In this document: piece by piece, positions 24,569-32,781 of the stretch
Layout: every line of letters begins with the position of its first letter
Numbering within the stretch: the first letter of the stretch is position 1
Assembly: GCA_016200005.1 (NCBI GenBank)
Contig: JACQFP010000047.1
Coordinates: 1-64,000 of the forward strand
Length of the DNA: 64,000 nt
DNA from: Verrucomicrobiota bacterium
GTDB taxonomy: Bacteria > Verrucomicrobiota > Verrucomicrobiia > Limisphaerales > PALSA-1396
Reading direction: 5' to 3'
Translations under genes and position numbers: made by a program
Notes under the pieces: generated by a model
Seen by the model: the letters and a program-made list of their open reading frames with translations, nothing else
Databases searched by the model: none
Told to the model about the DNA's origin: nothing

Positions 24569-26038
24569 TCATTTCGCGGCAGCAGCGAGCTGCGCGGCAT
24601 TTCGCGCAGGCAGTTCGCTGGCCGGCATCTGGCCAATGCGGACCAACTCCTGTGGACACGAGCGGAAGCAACGCGCGCAGGCGAAGCACGCACCGCGATC
24701 TGGTTCGAAGTCTGTCCGTAACGTCCGCAACGAGAGGCTCACCAGCTTGACGCCGATGACCAATCCAACCCAGCCGCCGAACACCACACACGCGAGCCAG
24801 AAGCGATGACGCAAGTCGGTTGCGGCTTTCAATAACGCCTCCGGGTCGCGCTCGGCGCGTTGGAGCGAGAGCGCTTCGGGCGTCATCACCCCGTAGTTCG
24901 CGGGTGATTTCTGTTGGTTGATGTAGCGCTCGGCGAGTTCAACCGTTGGATTGAGTCTGGCGACGGACACGGAAAGTTCGCCACCAACCCACGCGCCACC
25001 GGCGATGAGCACCGGCACGCACAACAGCAACCAACCAAGGTTGCGGCGATCCGCTTTAAGAAATTTGGGTTCGACTGTGCCGGACGAAGGTTCACGCATC
25101 GCACCGAAGGGACAGGAGTTTTCGCAGAGCTGGCATTGCGTGCAGATGTCGGGGGTGACGCGCACACGCCACTTGGAGGCGAGCGACGTGAGTTTCAACA
25201 ACGCGCCATAGGGACACAGGAAACGGCAATAGGGTCGGCCAACGAACATGCCGAGTACGAGCGTCAGTGCGGCGAGAAAAATCAGCAGGCCAGGCCCGTT
25301 GAGCCGGAAGATCGGCACGATGGGATCGTAGCGGCAGATGGGAAAGCCCGTGCCGGTAGCGGCGAAGGTCAGACCGAAGCCAAGAAAGATGAACGGCAAG
25401 ACGCCCAGCGCGTGCTCAAGCCAGAGAGGAACTTTGATGGGTTTGATCAGCAGCAAATCCTGCAACGCACCGTGCGGACAAACGCCCGCGCAGAATGCCC
25501 GACCAGCAAACAGCGCGACGATGAGCGGCGCGGCGAAAAACGCGATGACCGTCAGCGGCACGGTGTAGCTGGGTTCGAACAGGCCAAGAATTATGTTCTG
25601 CGGCGCACCGATGGCGCAGATGCAGCCTTGTCGCCAAAACCCGAAATAGATCAGCGAAAAAACCGACAGCGCCCAGACTCCACGTCGCGAGCGTTTGCGG
25701 TAGATCAACCAAACCGCCACGCCGAGGCACGCGAACAACACGGCGACATCGAGGTATTGCAGCCATTCGGCACGAGCGGCGGGCGTCGTGGTGATCGGCA
25801 GTTGGTGGTTCGTCTCGGTGAAGTCAGGCGGTGGGAAACGTTGTTCAGCGATGGCGGATATGCTGGTAAGCTGAACGGCGACAAGCGTGACAACAATTTG
25901 GAGCAGCCAAAGTAATTTGCGATTTATGATGTACCATTTACGAGCGAACTGGCGAAAGACGCGTAAATCGTAAATCGTAAATCGCAAATGAGACATTTCC
26001 TCCACACGTCGGCTGATACGATGGAGAAGGCGGCTCAT
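24569..26038 (-). CDS. NapH/RdxA-like membrane-bound 4Fe-4S protein
   Basis: From the ATG at 26038 the protein has 489 residues and about six membrane helices. Two Cys-rich membrane-border motifs, Cys-Ala-Gly-Val-Cys-Pro and Cys-Arg-Phe-Leu-Cys-Pro, match the NapH/polyferredoxin family; a [4Fe-4S] motif (Cys-Thr-Gln-Cys-x2-Cys-x3-Cys-Pro) follows, and a last Cys cluster lies near the C-terminus. Such proteins pass electrons from quinol or reductases to periplasmic ferredoxins. Residues of about 16-45 include a translated CGTAAAT-type heptamer repeat (Ile-Tyr-Asp-Leu-Arg), so the native N-terminus may have been altered. The ATG lies 2 nt after the stop of the ferredoxin-like gene. Confidence 0.88.
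   Translation of the reverse strand: MSRLLHRISRRVEEMSHLRFTIYDLRVFRQFARKWYIINRKLLWLLQIVVTLVAVQLTSISAIAEQRFPPPDFTETNHQLPITTTPAARAEWLQYLDVAVLFACLGVAVWLIYRKRSRRGVWALSVFSLIYFGFWRQGCICAIGAPQNIILGLFEPSYTVPLTVIAFFAAPLIVALFAGRAFCAGVCPHGALQDLLLIKPIKVPLWLEHALGVLPFIFLGFGLTFAATGTGFPICRYDPIVPIFRLNGPGLLIFLAALTLVLGMFVGRPYCRFLCPYGALLKLTSLASKWRVRVTPDICTQCQLCENSCPFGAMREPSSGTVEPKFLKADRRNLGWLLLCVPVLIAGGAWVGGELSVSVARLNPTVELAERYINQQKSPANYGVMTPEALSLQRAERDPEALLKAATDLRHRFWLACVVFGGWVGLVIGVKLVSLSLRTLRTDFEPDRGACFACARCFRSCPQELVRIGQMPASELPARNAAQLAAAAK
25962..25989. repeat. CGTAAAT heptamer tandem repeats inside the N-terminus of the NapH-like gene
   Basis: Three exact tandem CGTAAAT units plus a degenerate fourth (CGCAAAT) lie within the first 25 codons of the NapH-like gene, keeping it in frame. 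Confidence 0.85.
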
Positions 26039-26040
26039 GT

Positions 26041-26610
26041 TCAATGCGTCGTTTTGAGGAGATAGGGTTGACTGACGAGCACGCGACGGAATGCGTCGCC
26101 GGGGCAGGTGCGGGCGATGGCGCATTCGTTACAATGAACGCAGCGGTCGTGGCGGATTTGCAGGAACAGCGAGCCGTTGCCAAAACGATTGCAGCCCTCG
26201 ACGCATTTCGCGCAGCCGATGCAGAGTTTTTCGTCAATGGTGTATTCGTAATACGGGTCTTCAATAAACGTGCGCTTGATGGCGGCGGTGGGGCAAAGCT
26301 GATTTTCGGCGGCGGTGGTCAGCGAATTCGGCTCCGGCTCGAAGTAGCCGGTGCAAAGATTGCAATGGCCGCACATCGCGAACGCGTGAACGCACTTCAC
26401 GGCGGATTGTTCGAGCACGCACTGGGTGGCGCAATTGCTGCAGTGGACGCACTTCGCGGGATCGATCTGCCACACCCAACTCTTCGCTTGACTGCGATTG
26501 GCCAGCACTCCACCGAGGGCGCCCAGCCCGGTCATCGCCGCGATGCGCGCGCCGTTGCGCAGGAACGCGCGTCGCGTCGCCGTCGGCTCGGTTGTTGGTT
26601 TCTCGCTCAT
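26041..26610 (-). CDS. Tat-exported multi-[4Fe-4S] ferredoxin-like protein (NrfC-like)
   Basis: The ATG at 26610 overlaps the stop of the NHL gene (ATGA). The 189-residue protein has a twin-arginine signal (Thr-Arg-Arg-Ala-Phe-Leu-Arg, near residue 13) and four Cys clusters typical of NrfC/HybA-type periplasmic electron carriers, e.g. Cys-Val-His-Cys-x2-Cys-x3-Cys and Cys-Ile-Gly-Cys-x2-Cys-x3-Cys. It would fold with clusters in the cytosol before export and pass electrons between membrane NapH-like protein and an unknown partner. It is part of a run of overlapping genes from 27859 to 24569. Confidence 0.88.
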   Translation of the reverse strand: MSEKPTTEPTATRRAFLRNGARIAAMTGLGALGGVLANRSQAKSWVWQIDPAKCVHCSNCATQCVLEQSAVKCVHAFAMCGHCNLCTGYFEPEPNSLTTAAENQLCPTAAIKRTFIEDPYYEYTIDEKLCIGCAKCVEGCNRFGNGSLFLQIRHDRCVHCNECAIARTCPGDAFRRVLVSQPYLLKTTH

Positions 26611-27620
26611 GCCTTGCGTTTCATCACTCGGATGTCGCCGGTAACGAAATCCAAAATGTAAATCCGCCCTTGCGAATCCACGACGGCGTCCAGTCCCCCC
26701 GCCGTGCAATCGGAAGGACCGCAAGCTTTGCCATTCTCGGCGAACGATTCCACGCCTGCGACGACGGATTCAAACTGGCCATCGGCGCTGTAAATCTTGA
26801 CGCGTGGCAAACCTTTCTCGCAGGTGAGGAACTTGCCATCCGGCAGCAGCGCGAGGTTGATGGGGTTGCAACAGCCGCAGAATCCGGTAATGCCCATGGA
26901 AACCGTGCCCCATGCGCCTTCGAAATCGCCGTCCGTCGTGTAAGTCTCGATGCGGTGGCGGCCCGGATTGTTAACGCGCAACAATCCGTCGCGCGACATT
27001 TCCACATCAAAGAATGGACTGGGAATGATGAAGCCGGGGGTGTTGCGCTCCTTGTCCTTCTCGCCGATGCGGCGGATGAGCTTGCCGGACCTGTCGTAGC
27101 GCAAGATCACGCGATTGCCGGCGTCCGCTACGAACACTTCATTCTCCGTCACCCCGAGACCGGTAAACCACGGTTTCTTTCCGGGCGAATCCCAAGTGGC
27201 TTTGCGTGTGCCCTTCGCGTCGAACACTTCGATATGGTCGCGCAGGCCGATGAAAATCGTTCTGTCGTTCGCCGGCGCGACGCAGCGCGGCGGGTCGGAA
27301 AGCGCAAGCTCACGTCCGCGCTCACCTGAACTGCTCATAAGGGTGACATAATTGCCGGAGCAAACATAAAGCGTGTCGTCAGATCCGATGCCGAGCCGCT
27401 TCGCTTCCGGATGAGGAGACTTCCAGCGCGTGGCTTCCTCATAAACAATCAGCTTGGGATCAGTTTTCTCTAGTCGCGAAAGGTCGTAGGCGAAAGGATT
27501 GCTGGAAGTTTTTTCCGCCGCTTGACCGCGCTGCGAGGCGATGGCGCTAAGGATCGTAATGGTGCCGACGCTTTGACCGAAGAATTCGCGGCGGGAGGAA
27601 AGATGGAATTCGCGTTTCAT
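26607..27620 (-). CDS. Tat-exported NHL-type beta-propeller protein
   Basis: From the ATG at 27620, which overlaps the stop of the preceding small gene (ATGA), the protein has 337 residues. A Ser-Ser-Arg-Arg-Glu-Phe-Phe Tat motif lies near residue 8, and the rest is a six-bladed NHL/SMP-30-like propeller with repeated Gly-Arg-Ile-Tyr-Ile-Leu-Asp-type strands. Enzyme activity is not evident. A Cys-Gly-Cys-Cys near 249-252 could bind metal. Its position inside the Fe-S gene cluster suggests a periplasmic assembly or sensing part of that system. Confidence 0.82.
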   Translation of the reverse strand: MKREFHLSSRREFFGQSVGTITILSAIASQRGQAAEKTSSNPFAYDLSRLEKTDPKLIVYEEATRWKSPHPEAKRLGIGSDDTLYVCSGNYVTLMSSSGERGRELALSDPPRCVAPANDRTIFIGLRDHIEVFDAKGTRKATWDSPGKKPWFTGLGVTENEVFVADAGNRVILRYDRSGKLIRRIGEKDKERNTPGFIIPSPFFDVEMSRDGLLRVNNPGRHRIETYTTDGDFEGAWGTVSMGITGFCGCCNPINLALLPDGKFLTCEKGLPRVKIYSADGQFESVVAGVESFAENGKACGPSDCTAGGLDAVVDSQGRIYILDFVTGDIRVMKRKA

Positions 27621-27859
27621 ATTTGATCTTCGCGAGTGGCCTGTTTGGCCGAGAGTGCTTGCGGCAAACCACAATCCTCAAACGCCCCGCAACCGCGGCA
27701 GATGCCCTGATTGATACAGGTCTGTCCTAAGAGCTTTCCGCCGCTGCGCTGGATGAGAGTTGCCGACACCGTTGCCACGCCCCCGAGCAGTGCGTAGCGG
27801 AATCCGCCCCGCAGGAACTCCCGCCGGTTGGTCACGTTGTCGGACCGTTTTGTCTTCAT
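27617..27859 (-). CDS. Small Tat-signal Cys-rich protein
   Basis: The 80-residue protein starts at ATG 27859 and has a clear Tat motif (Asn-Arg-Arg-Glu-Phe-Leu-Arg-Gly-Gly) and hydrophobic stretch, then a mature part of about 40 residues with Cys-x5-Cys-x2-Cys-x5-Cys spacing, able to hold an Fe-S cluster or zinc. It is the first gene in the overlapping run leading into the NHL, ferredoxin-like and NapH-like genes. No named family was recognised. Confidence 0.75.
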   Translation of the reverse strand: MKTKRSDNVTNRREFLRGGFRYALLGGVATVSATLIQRSGGKLLGQTCINQGICRGCGAFEDCGLPQALSAKQATREDQI

Positions 27860-28079
27860 TGCCGGTGACGGTCTTACAGCCCAAAGCAATCACGCCTCTC
27901 ACCACGCGAGGAGCGTTGGCCCAGACTTCCCCAAGACTTTGCGTCCGGCCAGAACGAACTGCTTGTGCGGTTTTGGCAAAGTCTGACCCTTTTTTGCCAT
28001 CGGGGATTTGACTTTGGTCAACGCCGAGGTCGAAATCGGCTAGGGGTGGGGTGAAAAAGGCCAGAGAAAGACCCTCGCT

Positions 28080-29486
28080 CTATTTTGTCGCCACGTTGAG
28101 GCAAACCAGGCGGGTGAGGTCGCGAAGCAGCAGACGGTCGCCGGCCAGCGCCATTGGTGCCCAGGACTCGCGGCCCTTCAGGACTTGCGCCTGGCCCAGC
28201 AGGTTGAAGCGCGCGGAAGTGGCTTCGATCAAACTCAACTTGCCGTCCCCATTAAGTGCGAAGATCAAATCTCCGACCATGAGGAAAGAACCCAGGCCGA
28301 AAGTTTCTCCCGGACCGCTCGCCCACACGACTTTTCCATCCAGGCCGAGACAGACGAATCGGCCATCCGCGCGAACTCCGTAAAGATGGCCGTCCTTGAA
28401 AAGTGGTGTGTGCTGTGTCGCACCGAAAACGTCGGGTGTGAGTTTGAAAAGTGTCCGCGTCGCGACCTTCCCGCTTTCCTCGACCAACTGAAGCATCAGG
28501 CTGCCGGCGTTGTAGCCGCCGGTGAAAAAGATTTTGCCGTCAGGCAACGGCAAGGGCGAGGGCACCGTGGCGATGCTGATTTTCCAATCGCTGGTCTCAA
28601 ACAGCTTCGAACCATCCTTGGCATCGATGCCGACCACGCCGCCGCTGGCGCAATAGACGTAGAGTTTTCGCCTCGCGAATTCCATTGGCATCACGGACGA
28701 GTGCGTCATTTTCCAAAGCCGCGTATTCGGCGTTCGCCACAACGGCTGGCCGGTTGCGATGTCCAGCGCGAGCAGGAGCGCGTCTTTGCCACCCGGCGCC
28801 AGGATGACTTGCTCGCCGTCCACGAGCGGGCATTGGCCGGCGTACCATTCGGGCACGGTCGCGCCGTAATCGTTGACGAGGCTGGCGCTCCAGCGCAGTT
28901 CGCCGGTCGCGGCATCGAGGCACAGCCCGTTGCACTTGGAGTCGAGCGCGACGACGAATTTGTCCGTGACGACGGGCACGGTGCGCGTCATGCCGTGGTT
29001 GCGTTTGATGGTGAGAGGATAAGCGAAGCGCCAGATTTCCTTGCCATCGTTTAACGAGAGACAACGCAGCGCGCTCTGTTTCGCCTCGCGATCGTAGTCG
29101 AGGAGATAAAGGCGGCCCTTGCGAATAGCGACTCCGGCATAGCCTTCGCCTACGTCCAGCGCCCAGAGTTCGCGCGGCGGAGCACCGGTCCAGTCGCGGG
29201 AGAGATTGGCGAAGTCGGGAGAGATGCCGTCGCGATTCGGCCCGCGAAACTGCGGCCAGGTGCCCGGTTGATCAGAGGATTGGCCGGCACCGGGAATGAG
29301 TTTGCCCGCGAGAACGGGGTTGGCTCCGCCGCGTTCGCCTCCGGGTGCGGCATCCGTGCCCGGAATGCGCAGCTTGAGCGCCGCGCCCGTGTGCGAGTTC
29401 CACCAAAGCGCCAGCGCCATCAACCCGGTCAAGGCGGCCAGCACGGGCAAGAGGGCGATGAATCTCTTGTAATTGCCCTTCATCAA
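28080..29486 (-). CDS. PQQ-like beta-propeller protein with N-terminal membrane anchor
   Basis: The 468-residue protein has one N-terminal membrane helix (about 10-30), a linker, then eight or so PQQ-like repeats beginning with Trp-Pro-Gln-Phe-Arg-Gly-Pro-Asn-Arg-Asp-Gly, a signature seen in many planctomycetal and verrucomicrobial propellers. It probably faces the periplasm. It lies 220 nt upstream of the small Tat gene on the same strand, so it may start the cluster or be a separate unit; the gap holds no recognised gene. Confidence 0.85.
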   Translation of the reverse strand: MMKGNYKRFIALLPVLAALTGLMALALWWNSHTGAALKLRIPGTDAAPGGERGGANPVLAGKLIPGAGQSSDQPGTWPQFRGPNRDGISPDFANLSRDWTGAPPRELWALDVGEGYAGVAIRKGRLYLLDYDREAKQSALRCLSLNDGKEIWRFAYPLTIKRNHGMTRTVPVVTDKFVVALDSKCNGLCLDAATGELRWSASLVNDYGATVPEWYAGQCPLVDGEQVILAPGGKDALLLALDIATGQPLWRTPNTRLWKMTHSSVMPMEFARRKLYVYCASGGVVGIDAKDGSKLFETSDWKISIATVPSPLPLPDGKIFFTGGYNAGSLMLQLVEESGKVATRTLFKLTPDVFGATQHTPLFKDGHLYGVRADGRFVCLGLDGKVVWASGPGETFGLGSFLMVGDLIFALNGDGKLSLIEATSARFNLLGQAQVLKGRESWAPMALAGDRLLLRDLTRLVCLNVATK

Positions 29487-29535
29487 TCACGCAACAACGC
29501 TGGCGCAAATGACGAACCGAGCTGATTTCTCAGGT

Positions 29536-30591
29536 TCATGGTTTGGGCCGGAGCCCGTACCGCTTTTGGAATTCTGCTCTTTGCGCGTCGGTTTGCGGAT
29601 TTTGAATCGCCGGCTGTTGCACGCCCGTTTCCTGAGCCCCGACCAGCGTCGTCGCGGCGTTGAAGACCCCTCCCACGACGGTTTCTTCTTTGTCCGGCAA
29701 GGCCACGTAAATCTTGCCCGGGAGGGTGTTCGACACGGTCAACTGGCCGAACTCGAGTTTGAGGGCGAACCCGGTGAAGAACACTTTCTCCTGTGCCGCA
29801 TATTTTGGATTTGTTTTCCAAATCTTGGTGACCCGGCTGATCGGCGTCCCTCTCATATCCTGGGACACTGTCCAAGTCTGGCCAGTGGGGCTGTCCGTCG
29901 GCTTCAGTTGCAAATTCACGCGCAACCCGCGATCCGGTGTCTGTCCGGCGCCCTGCCGCATGCTCAACACATAACCGCCCGCCACCTGGTCAAGCCGCAC
30001 CATATCCGGCACAAAATTCGTTCCCGCAATGCTGCCATTCACTTTCCCTTCCGAGATTTTGGCTTGAGCGACATCGAGAGTATAAACCGGCGCGGTCATT
30101 GGCACCTCTTTCGGTGGGGGCGGGGGAGCCGCCTCCGGCGGGGCGGCCGCTGCGCTTTTGTCCGTCGCGGGCGGTGCCGCGGCGGCCGACTCATCCGCGG
30201 CTTTGTTCAAGAAGGGGATGTGTGGACGAAGATAAGGCCAGGCCACCCAGCCGGACGCCAGCGCCGCCACGATGACCACTCCGATGATCGCATACCGAAC
30301 GACGGGGTTTTGTCGCTTGGCCTGTGGCTGTTGGAGGTTTCTTATGGGAATTCCCCTGCCACTTGAGGGGCGGGGTACCTGAATGGCACCCGCGGAAAGA
30401 TTGGTGCCACCGGGCACACTCACCAGTTGTTTACCCAAAGATTTCGCGCCGACCTGGGGGGCGGTGCCTTGGGCTTCGGGCACGATCATTGGCGCTTTGC
30501 AAAGGGGACACTCGATTTGCTGGCCGCCCCACGCATCATCCGCTTGCACAGGTTGTTTGCAGGAGGGGCAGTCGAAGATTATGTCAGCCAT
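29536..30591 (-). CDS. Zinc-ribbon single-pass membrane protein
   Basis: The 351-residue protein begins with a zinc ribbon (Cys-Pro-Ser-Cys ... Cys-Pro-Leu-Cys at about 8-34), has a basic proline-rich linker, one membrane helix at about 98-118, an Ala/Pro-rich stalk, and a C-terminal beta-rich domain of about 170 residues. The ribbon would face the cytosol and the beta domain the periplasm. This layout recurs in Planctomycetes/Verrucomicrobia proteins of unknown function. It is 49 nt upstream of the propeller gene on the same strand. Confidence 0.75.
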   Translation of the reverse strand: MADIIFDCPSCKQPVQADDAWGGQQIECPLCKAPMIVPEAQGTAPQVGAKSLGKQLVSVPGGTNLSAGAIQVPRPSSGRGIPIRNLQQPQAKRQNPVVRYAIIGVVIVAALASGWVAWPYLRPHIPFLNKAADESAAAAPPATDKSAAAAPPEAAPPPPPKEVPMTAPVYTLDVAQAKISEGKVNGSIAGTNFVPDMVRLDQVAGGYVLSMRQGAGQTPDRGLRVNLQLKPTDSPTGQTWTVSQDMRGTPISRVTKIWKTNPKYAAQEKVFFTGFALKLEFGQLTVSNTLPGKIYVALPDKEETVVGGVFNAATTLVGAQETGVQQPAIQNPQTDAQRAEFQKRYGLRPKP

Positions 30592-30921
30592 AAAACTTGT
30601 TCTATTTGTCAGTTACGTCCAGTTGCCAGCATAGAGCCTTGAAACTTTTTGCAAAGCCAATCTAGGACATCAACCAAAAACGACGTCAAGCAAAAGCCTT
30701 CTTCGTGGCTCGTGAGCATGGCCCTTTTCCTCGGGGTGGTCAGGAAAAGTTTTCCAGGATTAATTTTCTGATTGGAAAAGGTCATTCTTAATCCGTACGA
30801 TGCGCATTGAGATATCCAGGCATTGAGCCAACGCGGGTAGGCGTGAATGGAAATATAATCTGATCTCAGAGCGAGGCGGCGTGAGCTTCGGGTGCGAACC
30901 CGAAACAAGTCGAACACCACT
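30592..30921. other. Divergent intergenic region between zinc-ribbon gene and aldolase gene
   Basis: No gene is seen. On the plus side a TATAAT hexamer (30854-30859) stands without a well-spaced -35 and could serve the aldolase. On the minus side TTGACG and TAGATT with a 19-nt gap (about 30663-30693) could serve the zinc-ribbon gene. A 16-17-bp sequence there (AAAAACGACGTCAAGCA) closely matches one upstream of the HNH gene (about 11982-11998), meaning unknown. Confidence 0.45.
30887..30904 (+). promoter_or_regulatory. Leader hairpin with GCGA tetraloop upstream of class II aldolase
   Basis: TTCGGGT and ACCCGAA form a perfect 7-bp stem closed by GCGA, a GNRA-type loop that stabilises RNA. It covers the GTG at 30892, making the ATG at 30922 the likelier start. 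Confidence 0.4.
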
Positions 30922-31719
30922 ATGGACACTATGACTAAAGGTAACCCGTTGGGGAACACCAAGGCATCCTCGGCCTTGACGCCTCCGCAATTTGACACCG
31001 TGGAGGCGGAACGGAAACATCGCAAACAGCGGCTGGCGGCGGCCTTTCGGTTGTTTGCACATTTCGGTTATGACGAGGGGTTGGCGGGACACATCACCGT
31101 CAGAGACCCCGAACACACCGACCGGTTCTGGGTCAACCCGCTCGGAGTTCATTTTGCGCACATGACCTCGGCTGAGTTGGTGCTCGTCAGCCACGAGGGG
31201 AAAGTGATGGAGGGCGATCAACCGGTCAATGCCGCCGCCTTCGCCATCCATTCATCCATTCACAAGGCGCGATCTGATGTGATTGCCGCCGCCCACGCCC
31301 ACTCCATTCACGGGAAAACTTGGTCAACGTTCGGACGTCTGCTCGACCCCATCACCCAGGACGCCTGCGCCTTTTATGAAGATCATGCGGTGTTCGATCA
31401 CTACAGCGGCGTGGTCAATGAAACTTCCGACGGCGAGCAGATCGCCAGCGCTCTGGGCGGCAAAAAGGCGGCGATTCTGAAAAACCACGGCTTGCTGACC
31501 GTGGGCAAATCCGTGGACATCGCCGCGTGGTTTTTCATTTCGATGGATCGCTGTTGCCAATCGCAGCTACTGGCGGAGATGGTTGGCAAACCGTCACACA
31601 TTCCCCATGAGGTGGCGATCAAGACCCGCGATTTCATCGCCTCCGACCTGGCGGCGTGGGCTAGTTTTCAGCCGTTGTATCAATTCATCACCCGCAAGCA
31701 TCCCGACCTGCTGGCCTGA
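30922..31719 (+). CDS. Class II aldolase/adducin family protein
   Basis: The 265-residue protein (start at ATG 30922; an upstream GTG lies in a hairpin) has the class II aldolase fold: Gly-Leu-Ala-Gly-His-Ile-Thr-Val-Arg-Asp-Pro, the zinc-binding His-Ala-His-Ser near residues 125-128, and Leu-Lys-Asn-His-Gly-Leu-Leu-Thr-Val-Gly near 187 with the third zinc His. Relatives include L-fuculose-phosphate and L-ribulose-phosphate aldolases/epimerases and several decarboxylases. It is the only cytosolic sugar-cleavage enzyme seen near the exported glycan hydrolases. It is transcribed alone; exact reaction unknown. Confidence 0.88.
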   Translation: MDTMTKGNPLGNTKASSALTPPQFDTVEAERKHRKQRLAAAFRLFAHFGYDEGLAGHITVRDPEHTDRFWVNPLGVHFAHMTSAELVLVSHEGKVMEGDQPVNAAAFAIHSSIHKARSDVIAAAHAHSIHGKTWSTFGRLLDPITQDACAFYEDHAVFDHYSGVVNETSDGEQIASALGGKKAAILKNHGLLTVGKSVDIAAWFFISMDRCCQSQLLAEMVGKPSHIPHEVAIKTRDFIASDLAAWASFQPLYQFITRKHPDLLA

Positions 31720-31824
31720 GCGAAGCAACTGACCTTACCGCTGGCGTTCGCGACGGGTTCGACTCAATCCATCAATAGATGGATGCCGCATAAACCGGCA
31801 GCTTCGCCCGCAGCAGCAGTTGAC

Positions 31825-32520
31825 TCAGCGCAGCTCTTTCACTTTCAAATTACGGAACTCAATGTGGTAGCCTTCCCCTTCCAAGCCGAGGTAGCCTTTC
31901 TCGCGGCCACAATCCTCAAACTGACAAGTGACCGCACCGTTGATCCAAAGAGTCAAAACCTTGCCCCGCGCGGTCAATTCCAGCGTGTTCCATTCGCCGG
32001 CAGGTTTCACACGCATGTCCGTAACCTGCTTGCTCAAGTTGAACGATTTCTTTTGGTCGTTCGTGCCCGGCGTCTGGCCAAACAGGAAGCCGTCTTTGGC
32101 ATCGCCGAATTGAGCCTGATGCCAGATCGCGCCGTCCTTGGAATTGCGGACGTAAGCACCGCTGTTGTAACCCGACTTGCCATCGATCTTGGTGTAGCGA
32201 AACTCGAAATGAAAAATGGCGTCGCCGATTTCGCGGTCGAACAGGAGCATGTCATGACCGCCGTCTCCGTCGCAGATCAAAGCCTTATTGTCGCCATCCA
32301 CATGCCACTGTTCTCGTCCCAGTTGGCCAGTGGGCGGTACGGGCACGCGAAACCAGCCTTTGAGGCCAGCACGCGGAAGAATGTCCAACCAACCCTGCGG
32401 GTCGCTTTCCAGCTTGCTCTTGGTTTCCGCACCTTGGGCCGGAACGACGCAGAGAAGATTCGCCGCCACTACGAAGGTGGTGGTGATTACTTGGAAGGCT
32501 TTGCGCAGTTTGTTGAGCAT
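31825..32520 (-). CDS. DUF1080-family secreted protein (3-keto-disaccharide hydrolase-like)
   Basis: The 231-residue protein starts at ATG 32520 with a signal peptide of about 30 residues and is a single concanavalin-like beta-sandwich typical of DUF1080: Gly-Leu-Lys-Gly-Trp-Phe near the start, Asp-Phe/Phe-Glu-Phe-Arg strands, Ser-Gly-Ala-Tyr-Val-Arg, and a C-terminal Gly-Leu-Glu-Gly-Glu-Gly-Tyr-His-Ile-Glu-Phe-Arg-Asn. The family includes 3-keto-glycoside hydrolases and is very frequent in Verrucomicrobia and Planctomycetes. The open frame continues upstream to 34113, but that part is antisense to the GH99-like gene and is not coding. Confidence 0.88.
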   Translation of the reverse strand: MLNKLRKAFQVITTTFVVAANLLCVVPAQGAETKSKLESDPQGWLDILPRAGLKGWFRVPVPPTGQLGREQWHVDGDNKALICDGDGGHDMLLFDREIGDAIFHFEFRYTKIDGKSGYNSGAYVRNSKDGAIWHQAQFGDAKDGFLFGQTPGTNDQKKSFNLSKQVTDMRVKPAGEWNTLELTARGKVLTLWINGAVTCQFEDCGREKGYLGLEGEGYHIEFRNLKVKELR

Positions 32521-32781
32521 GGATGAAGCTAGGCAATCGATTTCTGAAAAGCAACAGCCGAAAGCCGGCTGGGCAACCGACCTCAGACAACCTTGCCGAC
32601 GACGAGCTTTGAGCGGTGACGGAACCGGAGTTTGATGCGCTCTGCCAAGCATTGCATCAGGCGGACTTGGAGGAATCAGATTTGCTCTGTGGGAAACGGG
32701 TTGTCTGCGGACACCGTGGGCCTTCTTCAAACGAACTGCTTTAAGTTTGCCGGTCGCGAGCATTGATTGTATGCGTTTGTC

